Source: Prostheceraeus crozeri (taxonomy: Eukaryota > Platyhelminthes > Polycladida > Euryleptidae). Taken from it: 64,000 bases of DNA. The stretch is from assembly GCA_907163375.1 (NCBI GenBank), contig CAJQUW010015337.1, forward strand, positions 248,001 to 312,000, given 5' to 3'. Position 1 is the first letter of the stretch, and every line of letters begins with the position of its first letter. Under the pieces are notes generated by a model. The model did not search any database and was not told where the DNA came from. It saw only the letters and a program-made list of their open reading frames with translations. Made by a program: the position numbers and the translations under genes. This document shows, in pieces, positions 59,170-64,000 of the stretch.

Positions 59170-60771
59170 TGCATAAGTATAAATCTTGCATCAGAATTTG
59201 AAAAAAGTTGAAACCAAAACGCAAGCCTAATTTTTAGCAATAGTTGAGGGCATTAGAATTCCAGAGCATTCTCGAAATTTTTTGAAATTATGGTTTGGAA
59301 AATGCTTCCTAAATTTGTACTTCTACGTATTGGACGCATCAAAGTTGTTCGATCACTCTCATGCATGCTGCTATGGGTCTGCAGGTCAAACAATCCAACT
59401 AGCCCGATAAAATCACAGAAATGAACACCGCATGAAACACAGTTGTGGAGTATGCTCAATTTTATTCTTTCGATTCCGTAAATCCATTTGAGGCGAATCG
59501 GACACCCTACTGTACCCTGGGTGTAGCCTAATCCGGTATTTGTTTATTTATGAAGTAATTAATGTGGAGCACTGTACTTTTGCAATATATTTAGTTAAAT
59601 TTTCCTTTTTCATACGTGATTGAGTTGTTGCTTTTAAATAATCAGTTTGTCACTCTCAAATGCAACTTCAACAAATTCAGACAAACTCAGAAACCGAAAC
59701 TCTACAAAACTCAGATGCCCAACATGCTTCAGTTCACTGAACACTTTCGAAAATATTTGAAGTGGTGTGAAACACTGAATTCAGATCAATGAAGTTGTTA
59801 ACTTGTGAAACGACATTGGTTTCCATTGAAATATACGTTTCAAGTTAGTCGAGATGTCATCAAATGCTTTGTCCTTGTAAACTGATGCGATAGGGAGATG
59901 TTGTTTCATTGCATAAGTCAGATAATTTTAGAACATTTCCCGTCTCATGTTCCGAGTCATTCAGTAAGCAGTTCATCAGATGCCAAGCAATAATGTCCGA
60001 TGCAATTTAGTCGAGGCATCAGTGAAATTAAATGCATTATTTGAAATATCAAATTTCATGTCTTTATAAATGGTCAAACGGATATCTCCTCGAACGATTG
60101 CATAATCACGGGTATAATCTATCAATCGCTTAAAGTACTTCTAACACTTACTTAATTACTTCTAACACCTCTTTCCAAGATGCTTGTGATGATGAGTGAT
60201 AGATGATCAAAAGGTAATGTTTAATTATAATCTTTGTGATAGACTAGATGTAACCACTCTACTTTACTGATGTGAAGTTAATTACCTCTGAATGACTTTT
60301 TCTTCACAGTTCAGAAAGATGTATGATTGTAGCTTCAGCGAGCCTCCATTCATGCGATCACTTAAGCTGATTGCCTCTAAAAACTCCTTATTCGTTATGT
60401 ATGTAAAAAGTCAATTTCCATTATTGCTCGCATGAGGAAGTCGAACTAGTCCATGATAATAATTTCTTCTTCTGATCTCTAAGTTGTAGCCCCTAGATAT
60501 GACGAATTTACTTACATATGCACTTCGACATATGCACTTCACAATAATTAATTTAAACAAGTCTAAAAGAGACCCAAAGCCCGAGTTCAAACTGCACCGA
60601 TGATAACTGATGCACCCTGCTTCAACAACGGGAGCTTGGAAGATCTGAGAGGTTGCAGTGAATGGTACTTCTTAGTACAATTCAAGTCCTCATATCCTAC
60701 TCGTCTATATGCAAAAATAATTTTTTGACTGAGATGCATAAACAGAAGATTACAAATGCAAAAGCCAACAT
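59170..60771. other. Intergenic, no gene recognised
   Basis: No coding or repeat signal recognised. Confidence 0.4.
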
Positions 60772-61031
60772 TGGTCTCCGTGACACAGTGGTAAAGTGCT
60801 TGGCCTAGCAATCTTTCGGTCCAGAGGTCGAGCCCCGAAAGTGTTATTGGAAGTCGTCAGGAAGGGCAACCGGACTTAAAGATCACAATGCTCACTGACC
60901 TGAAACTGATATCCCTGCCCTTGCCATAGATGAAAACTTCGCTTTTAAAATATATAATGCTCCAGATTAAAGTCTGACATAATCATAGCCCCGGTATGGG
61001 GATAGTGTGGTTAAACCATCAATAAAAATAC
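60772..61031 (+). repeat. tRNA-derived SINE, second near-full copy
   Basis: The head TGGTCTCCGTGACACAGTGG with AGGTCGAGCCCC (B-box-like) and the body TTGGAAGTCGTCAGGAAGGG follow the copy at 31034. It has a longer middle with ACTGACCTGAAACTGATATC, and ends near AACCATCAATAAAAATACAG. Confidence 0.75.
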
Positions 61032-61827
61032 AGTCGCAGCTCCACTGATAACACGTCATGATCTTGCAAACATGTGGCATTTAAAGCTGATTAAAACTAG
61101 ATATTGCAACCTATTGGAAGTGCAGCTTTCAAATACAAGTATTTACTATGTCTTCTATTGTCATTCAATACTAATACAATCAGTTTTATTACAAACGTGA
61201 CAATTTCTATTAAAATCGAGAATGTGTGATACTAGGCTTATTGAGGCATTGAAATTATTACTACCCTATCAAATAATCAATATAACAATATGTACATGCT
61301 TGGGAATGCAGCATCACAAATCAGAATATGAAAGGTGATACACAAGGCATTGAATAATCGTAAGAATTTATCATTATGAATCTATTTCAAATCAGCTATG
61401 AAGGACCTAATTCAAATCCACATGTTTTGTAGGATGTTTCTATACAAGGATAGCAACAATGCTATCAAAAAAGATGACAAAATAATCAATGTTATCATGA
61501 ATGAAAATCCGAGATACAACGTTCATGGCTAATAAATCGATAGTTATTTTTGGAGCAAGGACATCCGGATGTGTTGAAGGCTCGTTCGTTTACACCACTG
61601 GCTGGTTGTAATGAGAGAACGACGTGTATGCGAGCCACATCTTTTATTTTTTGGAGGCCATGATGTGTGCATGTCAAGCTCACCCTCGCATGTGTATCTT
61701 TGCGTAGGTGTCAGATATTTATTCAGTAAGTTTGCGGTCTTTCTCAAACGTTGAAAGAGTGAATATCATTGCAATAGAAAGTTATCCTCATCAAGCAAAT
61801 TTCATTGAGTTGTAAATTTGTAGAAAC
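61032..61827. other. Intergenic, no gene recognised
   Basis: No coding or repeat signal recognised. Confidence 0.4.
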
Positions 61828-61880
61828 AATCGCACGATTCCTGGTCATAGGAATCGCTCTATTGATTCCATCGTGCGATT
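61828..61880. repeat. Short hairpin with 10-bp perfect arms
   Basis: AATCGCACGA (61828-61837) pairs with TCGTGCGATT (61871-61880). The loop contains a second small inverted pair, CGATTCC/GGAATCG. It could be a remnant miniature element. Confidence 0.5.
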
Positions 61881-62115
61881 ATTCGAACGGAATCGATTAA
61901 CTGCACCCGCCGCCGCATATACGAGTATGTACTACATTCGCCTAGATATGATGCGATATTAAATCTATTTTGCTTTTGTACTATACATTTTCTATATTTA
62001 ATGGCTATCCTTTGTATACAATGCGCCTCATCTTAGTGTCCGTGCTTTGCTGTTTTTATTATTGTGTACAACTTGTAATCAACTTCTCATTATTAATACT
62101 CAAAACTATTCAAAT

Positions 62116-62754
62116 CAGGGATGCGGAGTCGGAGTCCCGGAGTCCTATCATTTTTGCTGGAGTCGGAGTCCTATCAAATGATAGGACTCCGGCTTATAAC
62201 TAGACCCGAAGTATAATAGATGCAAATTATTTATCCTCGTGCGTAGCTATCACTGTCTTGATGTCAATTTTCTCCGTCAAACAAAAGTACAGAGACACTG
62301 CTGGATGCAAACCTTGTAATAGTTGAGGGAATGAACCGTGATAGTGAAAAAAAGATTGTCTTTTCACTATCATTTTCACAAGCATTCCTGGCCTCGATCA
62401 CGCTTACGCACCAAAGGTCACGTCAGAGGCAAAAATGAAATACTAGTTTGTTTGAGTTAGTTTGTTCACATTAATCGTGTGTGATGGCTCCTCCAAAGCA
62501 CATATTAAAATCGAAAGTGTACTCATATTTCCTGCCTGGTAGAGACTGGAGAAAACCCGTGTGAATCACACACCAACAAGATGGGGAGAGCCGAGTCGAT
62601 AATTGATAATACAGCAACGATCACTGAAGATAGGTTCAGGTAAGCCTATAATGATCTATGATGTAGGTTACCAGTTTTTTTAAAAAAACTAGGCTATATA
62701 TACTTGCCACCCGGAGTCGGAGTCCTATCAAAGTGATAGGAGTCCGCATCCCTG
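62116..62754. mobile_element. Non-autonomous hAT transposon, 639 bp, just upstream of ERCC3
   Basis: Ends CAGGGATGCGGAGTCGGAGT (left) and, inverted from the right, CAGGGATGCGGACTCCTATC, with a perfect 8-bp duplication ATTCAAAT (62108-62115 and 62755-62762). GGAGTCGGAGTCC and its inverse recur inside both ends, with TGATAGGACTCC palindromes. No transposase is encoded. It lies about 160 bp upstream of the ERCC3 start codon, probably in the 5' intron or promoter region. Confidence 0.85.
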
Positions 62755-62915
62755 ATTCAAATGATAAATTAACAAATAACAAAATAAGTTGCGAGAATAA
62801 TTTGATATTTGTATTCTGGTCAATTATTGACAAGAATACAGATAGTAACATAATAATAGATATGATGTTGACCTACTCATATTTTGCTTTTTCAGTAGTG
62901 TGAAGGTCCACTATA

Positions 62916-63367
62916 ATGAAAGGAGGTGACAAACGTAAGCGCACTGCTGGTGAAAGTGGCGGAAGCAACACCAAGCCCAGTTCCAGCACAGAGAGCAAAC
63001 GGCGACGTAAGGAGCGTTCTGCTGCTGCAAAGCCTCCTGAGGAATCAACTGCTGAGACAAGCAATCCTGTCCCAGAATCTTCGGTTATTCCGGCGTTAAT
63101 GGATGAAGATTCGCTCGATGATTATTCTCAGGAAGTTACCGAAGCAGTTCCCGCTGCAGCTAAGCGTTTGACCACTTCCGATGAGACTGCAGACAATACT
63201 GACGAATATAACGCTAAGGATTATCGTTCAGTTCTGACTCTTAAAGCAGACCATTCATCGAGGCCGCTATGGGTTGCACCAGACGGACACATTTTCCTTG
63301 AATCCTTCTCGCCTGTGTACAAGCAAGCCCATGATTTCTTAATTGCCATCTCAGAACCTGTATGCAG
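62916..63367 (+). CDS. ERCC3: ERCC3/XPB helicase subunit of TFIIH, first coding exon (partial gene)
   Basis: XPB is the DNA translocase of transcription factor TFIIH, opening promoters and damaged DNA in nucleotide-excision repair. This exon encodes about 150 N-terminal residues. A basic, Ser/Glu-rich leader with likely nuclear signals ([12 protein letters not shown]) is followed by the conserved block [40 protein letters not shown] and [13 protein letters not shown], which matches animal XPB very closely. ATG at 62916 is preceded by an in-frame TGA (62901), so it is the true start. A splice acceptor (TTGCTTTTTCAG, ending 62895) lies just upstream, implying a non-coding first exon. The exon ends at TGCAG with donor GTAAAAATG (GT at 63368), within the Arg codon. 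The helicase domains lie beyond the window. Confidence 0.93.
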
Positions 63368-64000
63368 GTAAAAATGCCTTCTAGAGAATTACGGCCGCAT
63401 GTCAAAATCTCTGATGAAAAAAAAAATTTGTCTATGATTCTCCGCTTGCATTAAAACGGGTCTGAACTTTATTAATGTAAAGGATGGATTATCCCCCCTT
63501 TAGTTTAGAGTGTGGCCAACTAGGTCGTATTTTCCGAAATAATTTGCACAACATTTTCAATGTTCACTAAAGGAGCAAGAAAGATTCATCCTGCTTGTGT
63601 TTCTTTTCAAAAATCTTCGATTGTCAGAAGAGGAAAGTACAGTAGTCATGCAGTAAACGGAATTCCGAAACACTGATGCATTCATATTTAAATTGATTTT
63701 CATGCAGATTATGCCACACTATGTCTTCTCAAAATTTGATTTCTCCTCTCAAATGGATAATAACGCAATGACATTTTGTCAAAAAATGTCACAATTATGC
63801 GTGATCTGATTGTGTCTTTCCACGGGGGATAGTGCATGTCTTCGTCTTGAATCAGTTCTTCTTGCCAATACATTTGAAAACGAAGATACTCGCCAACATA
63901 TTCATTATTAGATGAAAGTTCACAGGGTTTTTTAAGGTTTCGTTTACCCGCCCACTCCCAAATTCTACCCGCCAATCTAAAACAAAGCAAAACAAGGCTT
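63368..64000 (+). other. ERCC3 intron (start), with an antisense open frame
   Basis: Sequence after the ERCC3 donor. On minus, 63990-63709 holds a 93-codon frame with an unusually protein-like composition (RIWEWAGKRNLKKPC, YLRFQMYWQEELIQDEDMHY, PPWKDTIRSRIIVTFFDKMS, LRYYPFERRNQILRR, stop). It is preceded on its own strand by a T-rich TTGCTTTGTTTTAG acceptor-like site, so it could be the terminal exon of an antisense gene. The protein is not recognised. Confidence 0.4.

Overview
The window is AT-rich animal DNA, mostly intergenic and packed with transposable elements. The only host gene recognised with confidence is the first coding exon of ERCC3/XPB (the TFIIH helicase) at the far right. Its conserved N-terminal block reads like an arthropod XPB. 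The repeat content (Jockey/CR1-type LINEs, several Penelope-like elements, hAT, Harbinger and maT-type mariner) fits an arthropod, perhaps a crustacean. The species assignment is inference.

Layout. 1-2.9 kb: no gene, one tRNA-like relic. 2.9-8.5 kb: a 5.6-kb PIF/Harbinger transposon with matching ends, an apparently intact three-exon Myb/SANT-like gene (+) and a spliced but frameshifted HARBI1-like transposase (-). 10.1-12.8 kb: a broken cysteine-rich ORF family member split by a 1.8-kb hAT transposon. 13.4-15.7 kb: a decayed LINE bracketed by a ~35-bp minisatellite. 20.0-22.7 kb: a hAT element with a head-to-head pair of Penelope-like copies inside it, both layers with target-site duplications. 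23.8-25.7 kb: a better preserved Penelope-like element. 28.2-28.7 kb: a nearly palindromic foldback transposon. 29.5-37.1 kb: a truncated LINE, SINEs, a CR1-like LINE relic and a 1.06-kb non-autonomous hAT. 42.7-49.1 kb: a Penelope-like element with a 14-bp target duplication that was later hit by a nearly complete Jockey/CR1-group LINE. 52.0-53.5 kb: a complete-ended DD37D (maT-type) mariner with a damaged transposase. 55.9-61.9 kb: LINE scraps, a SINE and hairpins. 62.1-62.75 kb: a non-autonomous hAT just upstream of ERCC3.

How the parts relate. Two nests give relative ages: Penelope pair younger than its hAT host, and LINE younger than its Penelope host. The hAT at 10.8 kb postdates the ORF it splits. 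A second copy of the 43.5-kb LINE family at 29.5 kb pinpoints the single lost base that broke the nearly whole copy. Three SINE copies share one family. Different Penelope-like elements carry a similar small stem followed by GAAA near the 3' end, which may be hammerhead-ribozyme remnants. No prokaryotic features, CRISPR arrays or rRNA genes were seen. Boundaries of decayed elements are approximate.
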